From Candidatus Melainabacteria bacterium (GTDB taxonomy: Bacteria; Cyanobacteriota; Vampirovibrionia; Vampirovibrionales; Vampirovibrionaceae), in contig CABHPA010000048.1 in assembly GCA_902168245.1 (NCBI GenBank), positions 18,696-82,695 on the forward strand: DNA of 64,000 bases, written 5' to 3'. A model generated the notes under the pieces. That model saw only the letters and a list, made by a program, of their open reading frames with translations, had not been told where the DNA came from and did no database searches. Of the stretch, positions 15,412 to 25,168 are shown one piece after another. The position numbers and the translations under genes are program-made. How positions within the stretch are numbered: position 1 is the stretch's first letter; each line of letters starts with the position of its first letter.

Positions 15412-16789
15412 GCCGATTTTCGCTAACCCAGGGTCTATAGGGAATTGGGGATGGGCGGGGATTTTCCTGCTTGTCTCCGCCCTCCTGGGCATGCTCTCCT
15501 TTTTTGTGCCTGCCTATTTGATTATGGCCGCGGTGCTTGGCGCTGTTGCGCTGGGCTATCTGGCGCTTAATCCGGACAAGGCGTTTATGCTTACCATTTT
15601 TACGATTCCGTTTGTGGATCGTATCCGGGTGCTTCCTGTCAGTTTTTCGTTGAACGAGCTGGTGCTTCTGTTTACTTTCCTGGTATGCCTGGGGCATATG
15701 GTGCTTCGTTCCCACCGGGTTAGCCTAAAAACCAGCCTGGATGGCTGGATATTCCTGCTGACGGTTACCTTTTTCCTGGCTGGTTTTTTCTCGGAGAGCG
15801 ATACCGGCATGCTGGGTTTTTTCAAGGTGTTTGAAGCGTTCATTATGTACTACATGACGGTGTATCTGATTCGAACCAGGCAAATTACCCGTTCCCTGGC
15901 GCTGAAAGTGGTTTTGTTCACCGCGCTTTCACAAGCTGCGCTAGGATCGTTCCAGTCATTTACGGGCATCGGCTCTGATTTTCAGTCTGCGCGCGGCTAT
16001 TTGGGCTATCTGGGTCTGGGTTCCAACATCGTATGGCATGGCCGTGGAACCACCTGGCACTTCAATAGCCTGGGCAATTATCTGGCCACCAATGCGGCTG
16101 CCTTCTTGCCGATTTACGTGTTTTGCGTCAAGCGGAAAAAGCAGGCGTTTTGGATGGTTTGCATTTTGTTGATGGGAATTATTACCACGTATTCGCGCGG
16201 CAGTTTGCTTGGATTATCGGCGGCTGCATTGTATTTTCTGGGGGTAAGCCAGCCTACTTTTAAACGATCCCTGATTTTTATGCTGGCATTTGTCTGTTTT
16301 GCGATTTTGCCTTCGGTTCTAACGTTGAGCAGCACTTCGTATGTAGAAACGGTAGGTTACAGCGAACGGCTGATTATCTGGCAGGTGCCTATTGCGGCGA
16401 TTACCAGCAGCGCAAAATCCTACTGGCTTGGCTCCGGTTTGAATTCTTACGCGGTGGTGGCATGGCCGTATATTCCGGCCTGGGTGCCATCAGATCAGTT
16501 TCGGAACTGGTTCGCGCATAATTTTTACCTGCTTACCGTGCTGGAAATGGGTGTGATCGGCGCTGCTGTGCTGTTTAGTTTCATGCTGTTCATCTGGATT
16601 GACACCTGGCGTAAATTCAAGCGCTGGCATGGCTTTTACGGCATTTACAGCCTGTCTCTCAGTGCGGCTATGATGACAGTTTTTTTCGTCAGTATTTTCG
16701 ATCACACGTTTGGTTCTCCGCACTTCAAAGTATTTCTTTTCCTGTTATTGGGACTGTTGTATGTCAAGCGCAACCCTCTCCGTGCTTAA
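15404..16789 (+). CDS. O-antigen ligase/Wzy-like polysaccharide polymerase
   Basis: 461 residues from ATG 15404, which overlaps the previous stop (ATGGCTAG); the longer frame from 15353 is less likely. About 11 membrane helices with a large periplasmic loop (about residues 310-370). The Wzy_C/WaaL superfamily mark TYSRGSLLGL (R-G-x-x-x-G) is near the centre. The family polymerises or ligates undecaprenyl-linked oligosaccharides on the periplasmic face. Between the Wzc-like gene and the flippase, a polymerase role is the natural reading. Confidence 0.78.
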   Translation: MARPIFANPGSIGNWGWAGIFLLVSALLGMLSFFVPAYLIMAAVLGAVALGYLALNPDKAFMLTIFTIPFVDRIRVLPVSFSLNELVLLFTFLVCLGHMVLRSHRVSLKTSLDGWIFLLTVTFFLAGFFSESDTGMLGFFKVFEAFIMYYMTVYLIRTRQITRSLALKVVLFTALSQAALGSFQSFTGIGSDFQSARGYLGYLGLGSNIVWHGRGTTWHFNSLGNYLATNAAAFLPIYVFCVKRKKQAFWMVCILLMGIITTYSRGSLLGLSAAALYFLGVSQPTFKRSLIFMLAFVCFAILPSVLTLSSTSYVETVGYSERLIIWQVPIAAITSSAKSYWLGSGLNSYAVVAWPYIPAWVPSDQFRNWFAHNFYLLTVLEMGVIGAAVLFSFMLFIWIDTWRKFKRWHGFYGIYSLSLSAAMMTVFFVSIFDHTFGSPHFKVFLFLLLGLLYVKRNPLRA

Positions 16790-18104
16790 GTTCAAGGGGT
16801 GGTTCAAATTACCGCCTCTGTTGAAGAATATGAGCATTACATTCAGCGAGAGTGTAATCACTAAAGGGCTGAACTTTTTGATTATCTTGGTACTCACGCG
16901 CAAGCTGGGGCCGGAGGATTACGGGAAATATTCCTTTATTTTTGTCACCGTTGCCACCTGTAGCGCCTTGTTCGACTTTGGCATGGAAAATACGGCCGTT
17001 CGGTTTGCAGCCAGGGAAAAAGATAAAAAGCAGGGGATTTTCGGCCTGTACCTGTCGGTTAAGCTATGTACGCTGCTGAGCCTGGTGCTTTTCTTTGTAT
17101 TCGGCGGAGACTGGCTGTTTTCCCTGATGCACAAATCCGCCGTGAGCCGTTACCTGCCGTTTTTAATTATGGGGTTGCTGGGGGAGTCCCTTTTTTTTGT
17201 GAATGACACCTACCTGCAGGCGAATCAGCGATTTCAGTTGCGGGCTGTGTTGAATATAACCCGGTATGCCGTCGCTTTGCTGTTTATCCTGTTCCTGTTC
17301 GCAGGGAATGCGGTTGCTTTGCAATACGTGTTTTACGTGTACCTGGTACCGTTGTTGTTTTCCATGGTGTTTTTAGGCAAGTATTTTTCCTTTATTCGGG
17401 ATTACTTTAAAAAGCCCTTTCAAAAGCCATTAATGGGTGAAATTCTGGATTATGAAAAATGGATGTTTGTCTATTCAACGGCGTATAACTTGCTGGGGCG
17501 GATTGACTTTTTCATGCTTGGGTTCTGGGTCGGTTTTCAGCAACTGGGCATTTATAACGCGGCTTATCAGCTTTGTTCGATTGTCGCGTTTTTACCGGTT
17601 GCAATAGGAAAAGTGCTGTTGCCCGCCCTTTCCGAATTGGGAGAGGAAGAGATTTGCCGAAAAACCAAAAAAATGATTCGTGCGACCACCTTGATTTTTG
17701 TGGCGGCAATCATGGTAATACCTTTTACGTACTGGCTGGTTCCTTTTTTATTGGGGAAAGACTATATCGCTGCGGTTCCAATCCTGCAAATTCTTCTGCT
17801 GACGTTTATTATCAGCCTGATGAGCATGCCGTACGAGCAATCGCTTTATTCATTAGGTCGTCCCAAGGTGTTAAGCATTGGCCGTTATATTCAACTGGGG
17901 ATGATTATCCTGTTGAATGGCTCGCTATTGCCTTTTTTTGGCATGGTTTACGGCGCTTACGTTGTGGCTGTTAGCGGGTTATTGGGCCGACTGTTTTATC
18001 TGGTTTACTCTCGCTGGTTTTACCTGGAGTATGAAAGCAAGGTGATGGCCCGGCATGGAAAATCGGTTTTGAGGGAGGGAACGCCATGTCAAGTCCAGTG
18101 TTGA
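16761..18104 (+). CDS. Wzx-like oligosaccharide flippase
   Basis: 448 residues from ATG 16761, overlapping the end of the polymerase gene by 29 bases; the frame is open further upstream to 16710. About 12-14 membrane helices. The N-terminal block NMSITFSESVITKGLNFL...RKLGPEDYGKYSF is typical of the polysaccharide-transporter branch of the MOP superfamily. It should move undecaprenyl-PP-linked repeat units to the periplasm for the Wzy-like enzyme. Ends with TGA at 18102-18104, overlapping the next gene. Confidence 0.85.
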   Translation: MSSATLSVLKFKGWFKLPPLLKNMSITFSESVITKGLNFLIILVLTRKLGPEDYGKYSFIFVTVATCSALFDFGMENTAVRFAAREKDKKQGIFGLYLSVKLCTLLSLVLFFVFGGDWLFSLMHKSAVSRYLPFLIMGLLGESLFFVNDTYLQANQRFQLRAVLNITRYAVALLFILFLFAGNAVALQYVFYVYLVPLLFSMVFLGKYFSFIRDYFKKPFQKPLMGEILDYEKWMFVYSTAYNLLGRIDFFMLGFWVGFQQLGIYNAAYQLCSIVAFLPVAIGKVLLPALSELGEEEICRKTKKMIRATTLIFVAAIMVIPFTYWLVPFLLGKDYIAAVPILQILLLTFIISLMSMPYEQSLYSLGRPKVLSIGRYIQLGMIILLNGSLLPFFGMVYGAYVVAVSGLLGRLFYLVYSRWFYLEYESKVMARHGKSVLREGTPCQVQC

Positions 18105-19303
18105 ATGTTTTGCAATTAATCTCTTCTTTGGAGGTGGGCGGATCCGAGAAACTGCTGATTGATTTCCTGACCGCCTGCCGGGATGACGATCAGGTCAGCT
18201 TTACGGTCGTGGTGATGAATCAGGCGGTCAATCCGGAAATGAGAGAGCGCCTGGAACGCCTGGGGTTGAACGTGTATTTTATGGATCGGCCCGAGAGCCA
18301 TAAACATCCCAAGTATTTGTGGCAACTGCTGAGTATTATTCACCGTCACCAGATTGGCGTTGTTCATGCGCATAATTACGGCAGTAAACTATGGGGCGTA
18401 CTATGCAAAGCCCTGGCGCCTGGGTTGAAGCTGATGTTCACCGTCCACGACACCATGACCCTTCCCCGCCTGGACTGGAAGCATGTTTTCATTCACAGGC
18501 GCATTATCGATTGCAATATCGCCATTTCAGGCAAAGTGGCCACTTTATGCGAGCAGCGGGGCATTTTAAATTATCGGCAGATTTATAACGGCATTCCCCT
18601 TTCCCACTTTGCACAGGCCAAACCAAGCGGGCTTTGCGCTCGGCTGGAAACTGGGGGATTTAGCGCACAACCTTTGCGCCTGGTGCATGTGGGACGAATG
18701 GATTACCCGGTTAAGGGGCAGGATATATTAATAGACGCTGTTCGGCTTTGCGTGCGGCATGGCTTGAATGTTGAATGCAGCCTGATGGGTGGGGTATACG
18801 CTTATAGCATGGATTCTTTCAGGTATTTGCAGGAGAAAGTCAGCCAGTTGGGACTGGGTCAATTCGTTCAGTTTCTGGTGAATCGGACGGATGTGCGGGA
18901 AGTGCTATCCCAGGGCGATGTGTTTGTGTTGCCGTCCCGTTATGAAGGCTTGGGACTTGCCTTACTGGAAGCAATGTCTGCCGGTCTTCCGGTGATCGCC
19001 AGTGATACCGACGGCCCGAAAGAACTGGTGGAGGATGGCGTGAACGGTCTTCTGTTTGAGAGTGGCAATGCTGAGCATTTGTTCCAGAAAATCCGTTTTG
19101 TCTATGAAAACCCGGATCAGGCGGATCGGATGAGGATGGTTGCGCTTGAGCGGGTGCAGAAGTTTGATATTCAATCCATGAAACGGCAGTATTACCATCT
19201 TTACGAATCTATTTTGCCTGTTTCGAAACGGCGTTCGGCTCGGCAGGAAAAACAAAGTACGCAAGCACTTTCGGGGAGATTGACTGATGAGGCCTCTGTT
19301 TGA
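18086..19303 (+). CDS. Glycosyltransferase family 4
   Basis: 405 residues. N-terminal glycine-rich loop VLQLISSLEVGGSEKLL; C-terminal GT4 nucleotide-sugar site DVFVLPSRYEGLGLALLEAM, the E-x7-E motif, followed by ASDTDGPKELVEDGVNGLL. Retaining GT-B enzyme in the cytoplasm, adding a sugar to the lipid-linked repeat unit; donor unknown. AGGGAGGG precedes the ATG, and the gene overlaps the flippase end by 19 bases, so it is translationally linked. The basic tail (RRSARQEKQ) is dispensable-looking. Confidence 0.88.
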   Translation: MSSPVLNVLQLISSLEVGGSEKLLIDFLTACRDDDQVSFTVVVMNQAVNPEMRERLERLGLNVYFMDRPESHKHPKYLWQLLSIIHRHQIGVVHAHNYGSKLWGVLCKALAPGLKLMFTVHDTMTLPRLDWKHVFIHRRIIDCNIAISGKVATLCEQRGILNYRQIYNGIPLSHFAQAKPSGLCARLETGGFSAQPLRLVHVGRMDYPVKGQDILIDAVRLCVRHGLNVECSLMGGVYAYSMDSFRYLQEKVSQLGLGQFVQFLVNRTDVREVLSQGDVFVLPSRYEGLGLALLEAMSAGLPVIASDTDGPKELVEDGVNGLLFESGNAEHLFQKIRFVYENPDQADRMRMVALERVQKFDIQSMKRQYYHLYESILPVSKRRSARQEKQSTQALSGRLTDEASV

Positions 19304-20609
19304 ATTTCAGTGCTGGATGAAACGTTTGTATCGGCAAGGGCCAAGATTCCAGAGACATTTAAAATTACTGGAGAGAACCCGAGGCTATTCGGAAGATGCG
19401 CTACGGTTTTTCCAGAATGAGCAGCTTCGAAAAATGGTGCGGCATTGTTGCCGGAACGTGCCTTATTATCAGGATTTGTTCCGTGAGCTTCGTTTGAGTC
19501 CCGAAGATATTCAGACTTATGAGGATCTGAAGAAGCTGCCGGTGCTCGATAAAAAGACCGTCAAATTAAATTTTGATAAATTGATTGATAAAAAACGTCG
19601 CAATGTCCTGTGTAAAATGGGGGTAACGAGCGGCACAACGGGTAGTCCGGCACGGTTTTTGCGTGACTACAACTCCATCAACTTTGAATATGCCGCAACT
19701 TGGCGGCTATGGCATACCGCCGGAGATTACGGCAAAAAGCGGGCCAGCATGCGGGGAGGGATTATCGTGCCGGTTGCCCGCCAAGAGCCGCCGTTCTGGC
19801 GGTATAATCCTGCCAACCTGGAACTCCAGATGTCCAGTTTTCACTTGTCGCCCGCTAACAGCAATGCTTATATTGATGAAATTATGTCATTTGAGCCGAA
19901 GATTCTGTATTGCCTTCCTTCCAATGGCGCGTTGCTGGCTAAGTTTTTCCGTCAGCACAAGAAGGAATATTTTTTTGATGCGGTGTTCACTTCATCGGAA
20001 TCGCTGGAGAGCTATACCAGGGAGTATATTGAGGATGTGTTCCAGTGCCGTGTTTATGACTGGTATGGCCAGGCGGAACGGGTGGCTGCAATTGGGCAAT
20101 GTAAACATGGCAGTTATCACATAGAAGAGGATTATTCGGTTGTAGAACTGTTGGAAAATGAGGATGACGGTAGCTATGAACTGGTTGGCACCCATCTGCA
20201 TAATTACGTAATGCCACTACTGCGTTACAGGACTCATGACCATGTGTACCTTTCGGAAGATGCTTGTGCTTGTGGTTCCGCGTTTCGCAAGGTTGATAGG
20301 ATTTTGGGAAGGAACGGGAATTTCCTGATTACGCCAGAAGGCTGCCGTATTTCGATTACCGCTCATATTCCCTGTGGCATTGATAATTTGATTGAAACCC
20401 AGTTTTGCCAGAAACAAGCTGGTGAGGTTACCATCAAGATTTTAACGAATGGGCTTTTTACAGACAAGGATAGGGAAAAACTGATTAGCAATACGTTAAC
20501 GTATACTTCTCCCCGGATGAAAGTGGATGTGAAGGAGGTTGCCAGTATTCCGCGGGGGCCAAACGGCAAATTTATCAGTGTGATTAATGAGATAGGCATG
20601 GAGAACTAG
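19287..20609 (+). CDS. CapK/PaaK-like adenylate-forming enzyme, copy 1
   Basis: 440 residues. The N-terminal KMVRHCCRNVPYYQDLF block, the P-loop-like GVTSGTTGSPARF and EYIEDVFQCRVYDWYGQAERV (with the conserved Y-G-x-x-E form) place it with phenylacetate-CoA-ligase-like CapK proteins found in capsule clusters. The family activates a carboxylate with ATP. In polysaccharide loci the substrate is unknown, possibly an acyl or amino-acid group for decoration. A CGS-type Cys pair (CACGSAF) lies near residue 325. It overlaps the preceding GT4 gene by 17 bases, and a close paralog follows after 3 bases. Confidence 0.78.
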   Translation: MRPLFEFQCWMKRLYRQGPRFQRHLKLLERTRGYSEDALRFFQNEQLRKMVRHCCRNVPYYQDLFRELRLSPEDIQTYEDLKKLPVLDKKTVKLNFDKLIDKKRRNVLCKMGVTSGTTGSPARFLRDYNSINFEYAATWRLWHTAGDYGKKRASMRGGIIVPVARQEPPFWRYNPANLELQMSSFHLSPANSNAYIDEIMSFEPKILYCLPSNGALLAKFFRQHKKEYFFDAVFTSSESLESYTREYIEDVFQCRVYDWYGQAERVAAIGQCKHGSYHIEEDYSVVELLENEDDGSYELVGTHLHNYVMPLLRYRTHDHVYLSEDACACGSAFRKVDRILGRNGNFLITPEGCRISITAHIPCGIDNLIETQFCQKQAGEVTIKILTNGLFTDKDREKLISNTLTYTSPRMKVDVKEVASIPRGPNGKFISVINEIGMEN

Positions 20610-20612
20610 GGA

Positions 20613-21959
20613 ATGGGTATGACTAGTTTCTTTGAGATTCAGTGTTGGTTGCGAAAGTTATACAGACGAGGAACCCGGTTTCAGCAATATGTCAAGGTAT
20701 TGGCTGATACGCACGACCTTGATTCTGCCGGGCTGAGAGTATACCAGGAGAAACTGTTGCATAAGATGGTAAGGCATTGCAATAAAAATGTGCCGTATTA
20801 TCGGGATTTGTTCAGGGAGTTGAAAATCAGGCCGGATGATATCCGCACCTTGCAGGATCTCTCTAAACTGCCGCTCATTGATAAGAAAACAGTGCAGGGT
20901 AATCTGGATCGGTTTATTTCCCGTCGGCATTATAATTTTTTATGCAACGTAGGTAGCACCAGTGGTAGTACCGGCACACCCGGAAAATTTATCCGTGATT
21001 TTGACGCGATTAATTTTGAACACGCCGTTGTGTGGAGACAATGGCAAAACGCGGGGGATTCGGGGAAAAAACGGATTTCCCTTCGTGGCGACATCATTGT
21101 TCCCTCCTCGCAAAATGAGCCACCTTTCTGGCGCTACAATCCTGCGAACCGGGAGTTGCAAATGTCCAGCTATCATCTGTCTCTGGATAACAGTATTCAT
21201 TATATACGCAAGATTCAGGACTTTCAGCCGAAAATCCTTTATTGCGGCCCATCCATGGGGCATGTGCTGGCTAAGTTTTTCAGGCATCATGGGGTGAACT
21301 ATCGGTTTGACGCTGTTTTTACATCTTCCGAGTCCCTGGAGCCAGAGATACGGGACTATATTGAAGCGGTATTTCAGACCCGGATTTACGATTGGTACGG
21401 CCAGGCGGAACGGGTGGCTGCAATTGGGCAATGCCAGCATCATCAATACCATATCCAGGAGGATTACTCGATTGTGGAATTGCTGCCCAATCGTGGGGAT
21501 GGCACTTATGAACTGGTTGGCAGCCAATTGCATAATTACGTCATGCCGCTGTTGAGGTACAGGACTCAGGATTTTATTTACCTGAAAGGCGATCCGGCTG
21601 AGTTTACCCGGTGTGCATGCGGCAGTTATTTCCGGAAGGTGGAAAAAATCCTGGGTCGCTCCTATGGATACCTGTTGACCCCGGAAGGCTACCATATCGC
21701 AATTACCGCCCATATCCCGGTCGGGGTGGACAATGTGATTGAGACCCAGTTTTACCAGGAAAAGCAAGGCGAGGTTGTACTGAAAGTGCTGACCAACGGC
21801 AGTTTCAGCGAAGTGGATAGGGAACGGCTGGTGTTGAATACCTTGAAGCACACTTCCCCGCATATGAAAGTGCTGGTGCAGGAAGTCTCCGAAATTGAGC
21901 GGGGGCCGAACGGAAAATTCATCAACATTGTCAGTAATATCAAGAATTCATTGAATTGA
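20613..21959 (+). CDS. CapK/PaaK-like adenylate-forming enzyme, copy 2
   Basis: 448 residues, collinear with the preceding gene: SFFEIQCWLRKLYRRGTRFQ, GSTSGSTGTPGKF, IEAVFQTRIYDWYGQAERV, CACGSYFRKVEKILGR and the C-terminal ERGPNGKFIN all recur, at roughly 60% identity by eye. Almost certainly a tandem duplication. The nucleotide loop is S-G-S-T-G instead of S-G-T-T-G and there is a small insertion (GDPAEFTR) before the Cys pair, so the two may act on different acids or as a heterodimer. Alternative start ATG at 20619. Confidence 0.78.
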   Translation: MGMTSFFEIQCWLRKLYRRGTRFQQYVKVLADTHDLDSAGLRVYQEKLLHKMVRHCNKNVPYYRDLFRELKIRPDDIRTLQDLSKLPLIDKKTVQGNLDRFISRRHYNFLCNVGSTSGSTGTPGKFIRDFDAINFEHAVVWRQWQNAGDSGKKRISLRGDIIVPSSQNEPPFWRYNPANRELQMSSYHLSLDNSIHYIRKIQDFQPKILYCGPSMGHVLAKFFRHHGVNYRFDAVFTSSESLEPEIRDYIEAVFQTRIYDWYGQAERVAAIGQCQHHQYHIQEDYSIVELLPNRGDGTYELVGSQLHNYVMPLLRYRTQDFIYLKGDPAEFTRCACGSYFRKVEKILGRSYGYLLTPEGYHIAITAHIPVGVDNVIETQFYQEKQGEVVLKVLTNGSFSEVDRERLVLNTLKHTSPHMKVLVQEVSEIERGPNGKFINIVSNIKNSLN

Positions 21960-21973
21960 AAGCGGGCTGGAGG

Positions 21974-23056
21974 ATGAATAATAAGACACCTCAAGTGATT
22001 ATGGTGGGAACTGATATGCGAGCCAAAGGTGGCGTGTCGTCTGTCATTTGCATGTACCGGGAGGCGGGCCTGCTGGATGACGGCAGCATACGATTCATGG
22101 CGTCTTATGTCGATGGAAACGTGCAGCACAAGATTGTCTACTACCTGGTTTTCCTGTTCCGCTATATCGCCACGCTAATTCAATGCCCTTCGGTGAAGAT
22201 GGTGCATGTGCATACTTCCTCTTATGGGAGCTTTTTTCGAAAATGCGGCGTCGTCTGGTTGAGCAGGCTGTTTCGGAAAAAAATAATTGTGCATATGCAT
22301 GGGGCGGGTTTTAACGTGTTTTATGGGAAAATGCCTTTTCTCCTGAAACGATTGATTCGTTCCACCCTGTGTTCCGCCGATGTGTTGGTTGCGCTTTCCG
22401 GCCAATGGCGAACTGATCTGCACCTTATTTCCGGCCATCCTGATATTCGGGTGATCTACAATCCGACTGTTTTGCGAGAACCGGTTCTGGAGACAGCGTT
22501 GGAGGATGGGGCAAGCCAGCCGGTTAACTTCCTGTTTATGGGGCGGTTGGGCCAACGCAAGGGTGTTTATGACATTATTGAGTCGGCCAGGCGCCTTCAG
22601 CGAGAGAATGTGCGGATTGACCTGTATGGCGATGGGGAGCTGGAAACCGTTAAAAACAAGGTGCTTGCCGCCGGTGTGCAGCAACAGGTGGCCGTTCGCG
22701 GATGGATTGATGGCAGTCGCAAGGATGAAACCTTCCGGAATGCCAACGTGCTGCTGCTGCCGTCCTATCATGAAGGGCTTCCTATTTCGGTACTGGAGGC
22801 AATGGCTTACGGTCTTCCCGTGTTGGCGACCGATGTGGGCGGTATTTCGGAAGCGGTTCAGGATGGGGTCAATGGCTATCTGATTCAACCAGGTCAATGC
22901 GAGGAATTGGCGGAGCGTATTGAGTGGCTGGCCTCCTCCCCTGGATTGCGAAGGGAAATGGGGCGGGCTGGTTACCAGCTAGCGGCCGAAAAGTTTGCAT
23001 TGCCGGTGATTAAACGGCAATTGGAGGCGCTGTATGAAGAACTTGCTAACCGATAG
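21974..23056 (+). CDS. Glycosyltransferase family 4
   Basis: About 360 residues. N-terminal VIMVGTDMRAKGGVSSVI (glycine-rich loop) and C-terminal NVLLLPSYHEGLPISVLEAM, then ATDVGGISEAVQDGVNGYL, give a complete GT4 GT-B enzyme. The start is unclear: ATG 21974 has GGAGG directly abutting it, while TTG 21956 would overlap the previous stop (TTGA). It probably adds one sugar of the repeat unit. It overlaps the next gene by 23 bases. Confidence 0.85.
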   Translation: MNNKTPQVIMVGTDMRAKGGVSSVICMYREAGLLDDGSIRFMASYVDGNVQHKIVYYLVFLFRYIATLIQCPSVKMVHVHTSSYGSFFRKCGVVWLSRLFRKKIIVHMHGAGFNVFYGKMPFLLKRLIRSTLCSADVLVALSGQWRTDLHLISGHPDIRVIYNPTVLREPVLETALEDGASQPVNFLFMGRLGQRKGVYDIIESARRLQRENVRIDLYGDGELETVKNKVLAAGVQQQVAVRGWIDGSRKDETFRNANVLLLPSYHEGLPISVLEAMAYGLPVLATDVGGISEAVQDGVNGYLIQPGQCEELAERIEWLASSPGLRREMGRAGYQLAAEKFALPVIKRQLEALYEELANR

Positions 23057-24290
23057 GCCGGAAATTCTGGCTATTTTGCCGGAATTAAGCGATGTTCGAC
23101 AGCCTGCCAGTTGTTTTTCTGAGCGGCCGGTGATGAATTTGCTAACGCCTTTGTTGGGATACGTTCGCGCCCGAAATTATGAAGGGGCGGATTTGTTTGA
23201 CGGGTTGAACAGCCTGTTGTTCAGGGAAACGCCTCTATATAAAAGTAAGGTGTTTCGACTGGCCTTGTTGCAGTTTTGTAAGCAATCCCCCGTTGATTTC
23301 CGTCGGTTGTTGCTGGTGCCAAGGGGATTTAACCCAAAGGGCGGCGCGCTTTTTTTATTAGCCCATCTCAATCTGCTGCGACAGGTGGGTGGCGAGGTTT
23401 ATAACAATGACGCCTATATACTTTACCAGCGCCTTAAGCGGCTCTGTATACAACGTCGTCAAGGCAATGCCTGGGGGTATCATTTCGATTGGCAGGAGCG
23501 GGCTTTTTACGTGCAACAAGGTATGCCAAATCTGGTGACTTCGGTATACGTGGGGCGCGCCATGCTTGAATATTATCGGCAGTTTCAGGAGTCGGAAGCG
23601 CTATCCCTGGCTTTGGGGGTATCTGAGTTCATACTGGATGAGCTGGCGAAGTTTGAAAACGCCAAGTTTATCTGCTTCAGCTATGTTCCCGGCAGCGATG
23701 TGGAAGTGCATAACGCCAACCTGCTGGGTGCCGCTTACCTGGCTGAAACCCTTGCTTATATGCCGCCGGATCGGCAAGGGGAAATTCATGAGAAGGCGTT
23801 GAAATCAGTCCGCTTCTCATTGCTGGATATCGGTGAGGACGGTTCCTGGCCTTACGGAACCAGGGCGAATCATCGCTGGATGGATAACATCCATACCGCG
23901 TGTAATATTGAAAGCCTGATTAAGGCTTCGATCCACTTGCAGAGTGATGAATTCCTGCCCGTGCTGAAGCAGGTGACTGATTATTATCTCGCCAACCTGT
24001 TTTCGGAAGATGGGGTTCCCAAGTATTATAGCCACCAACTGTACCCGATTGATGTGCGTGTACTGGCCGAAACGATTGTGTTATTTAAGACGTTAAGGGA
24101 AAACGCGCTGATCTGGCAACCGGAACGGCTGGCGCAAATTGAGGCCCGACTGTTGGAGTTGAGCGGGGCGTTTCAGAATCCCAAAGAAGGCTTTTTCTAT
24201 TATCAGAAACTGCGTAACGGCTGGAATCGTATCTCTTATATGCACTGGGGACAGGCCTGGATGTTTTACGCGCTTTCCATGTGCCTCTAG
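23034..24290 (+). CDS. VpsJ-like polysaccharide biosynthesis protein
   Basis: 418 residues, soluble, no signal peptide. The YEGADLFDGLNSLLFRETPL block near residue 48 and the repeated helical pairs with aromatic patches (DGSWPYG..NHRWMDNIHTA near 265-285; YMHWGQAWMFYAL at the end) match the alpha/alpha-toroid proteins annotated as VpsJ in exopolysaccharide clusters. The biochemical role of that family is unknown; the toroid fold is shared with sugar epimerases and glycoside hydrolases. It is the last gene of the plus-strand locus. Confidence 0.65.
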   Translation: MKNLLTDRPEILAILPELSDVRQPASCFSERPVMNLLTPLLGYVRARNYEGADLFDGLNSLLFRETPLYKSKVFRLALLQFCKQSPVDFRRLLLVPRGFNPKGGALFLLAHLNLLRQVGGEVYNNDAYILYQRLKRLCIQRRQGNAWGYHFDWQERAFYVQQGMPNLVTSVYVGRAMLEYYRQFQESEALSLALGVSEFILDELAKFENAKFICFSYVPGSDVEVHNANLLGAAYLAETLAYMPPDRQGEIHEKALKSVRFSLLDIGEDGSWPYGTRANHRWMDNIHTACNIESLIKASIHLQSDEFLPVLKQVTDYYLANLFSEDGVPKYYSHQLYPIDVRVLAETIVLFKTLRENALIWQPERLAQIEARLLELSGAFQNPKEGFFYYQKLRNGWNRISYMHWGQAWMFYALSMCL

Positions 24291-24308
24291 GCAGGATGGG
24301 CGCATGGA

Positions 24309-24339
24309 AAATAAAAGAGCCTTCTCTCAAAAAGAAGGC
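24309..24339 (-). terminator. Terminator for the sugar transferase gene
   Basis: GCCTTCT (24319-24325) pairs with AGAAGGC (24333-24339); read on the minus strand the stem is followed by TCTTTTATTTT. It lies between converging genes and may help both. Confidence 0.7.
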
Positions 24340-24418
24340 CCGACCGATTTAAACCGACCGGACGGAACCCCTCTAGCCTCTTTTTCTCTGGAACATTTTG
24401 TAAAGGACGCCGGGCCGT

Positions 24419-25168
24419 TTAAGCGGTGTCCATTCCACACAGGACAACCGGGAACGTTTTTAGAATCAGTTTAATATCCAGGCCCAAATTCCATTCATTG
24501 ATGTACTGGTAATCCATGCGCACCACGGTATCAAATTCCTTGATACGGGAGCGCCCGCTGACTTGCCAGATCCCGGTTAACCCTGGCAGCGTGGCGAACC
24601 GGAAATAATGCCAGTTCTTATAGTGCTGCAATTCTCGTTCAATAGGCGGGCGTGGGCCAACCAGGCTCATATCCCCCTTGAGTACGTTGATTAGCTGCGG
24701 AAGCTCATCAATGCTGTATTTTCGGATGAAACGGCCGATTCGTGTCACTCTTGGGTCATTGAACATTTTGAACATGCCCGGGTTCGTTTCGTTTTGATCC
24801 AGTAATGTGGTCAGCATGGCGTCTGCGTCTTGCCGCATGCTGCGAAACTTGTATATGTTGAATTTCTGGCCGTGAATGCCTATCCGTTTTTGTTTATAAA
24901 TGATGGGGCCGGGGGATTCCATGCGAATTGCGAGCGCTACCAGGCTCAACAGCGGTGACAGCAGCAGGAGTCCTACGCCACTGCCTAGAATATCGATGCT
25001 TCGCTTGAAAAACCATTGAATTGGCTTTTCCTTCCTGAGGTCATAACTTTCCGCAATAACCGAAGGGGCAAGCGTATTGAATGTTTGAGCAGTGTCGCTT
25101 GCGGAAACCTGGGCGAACAGTTGTTCCAGGCTTTTGCTTGGAAGCATTTCCAGACTTTGTGTCAACAC
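24419..25168 (-). CDS. Undecaprenyl-phosphate sugar-1-phosphate transferase (WcaJ/PglC type)
   Basis: 249 residues. One hydrophobic segment ([20 protein letters not shown], about 57-78) followed by the catalytic domain: [44 protein letters not shown] with the catalytic Asp-Glu pair, SLVGPRPP and [10 protein letters not shown]. It transfers a sugar-1-phosphate from a nucleotide sugar to undecaprenyl phosphate on the cytoplasmic face, starting repeat-unit synthesis. The N-terminal 50 residues are a Ser/Ala-rich linker rather than the four-helix N-terminal half of full WcaJ. It converges on the large operon and is the probable initiating enzyme for it. Confidence 0.88.
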   Translation of the reverse strand: MLTQSLEMLPSKSLEQLFAQVSASDTAQTFNTLAPSVIAESYDLRKEKPIQWFFKRSIDILGSGVGLLLLSPLLSLVALAIRMESPGPIIYKQKRIGIHGQKFNIYKFRSMRQDADAMLTTLLDQNETNPGMFKMFNDPRVTRIGRFIRKYSIDELPQLINVLKGDMSLVGPRPPIERELQHYKNWHYFRFATLPGLTGIWQVSGRSRIKEFDTVVRMDYQYINEWNLGLDIKLILKTFPVVLCGMDTA

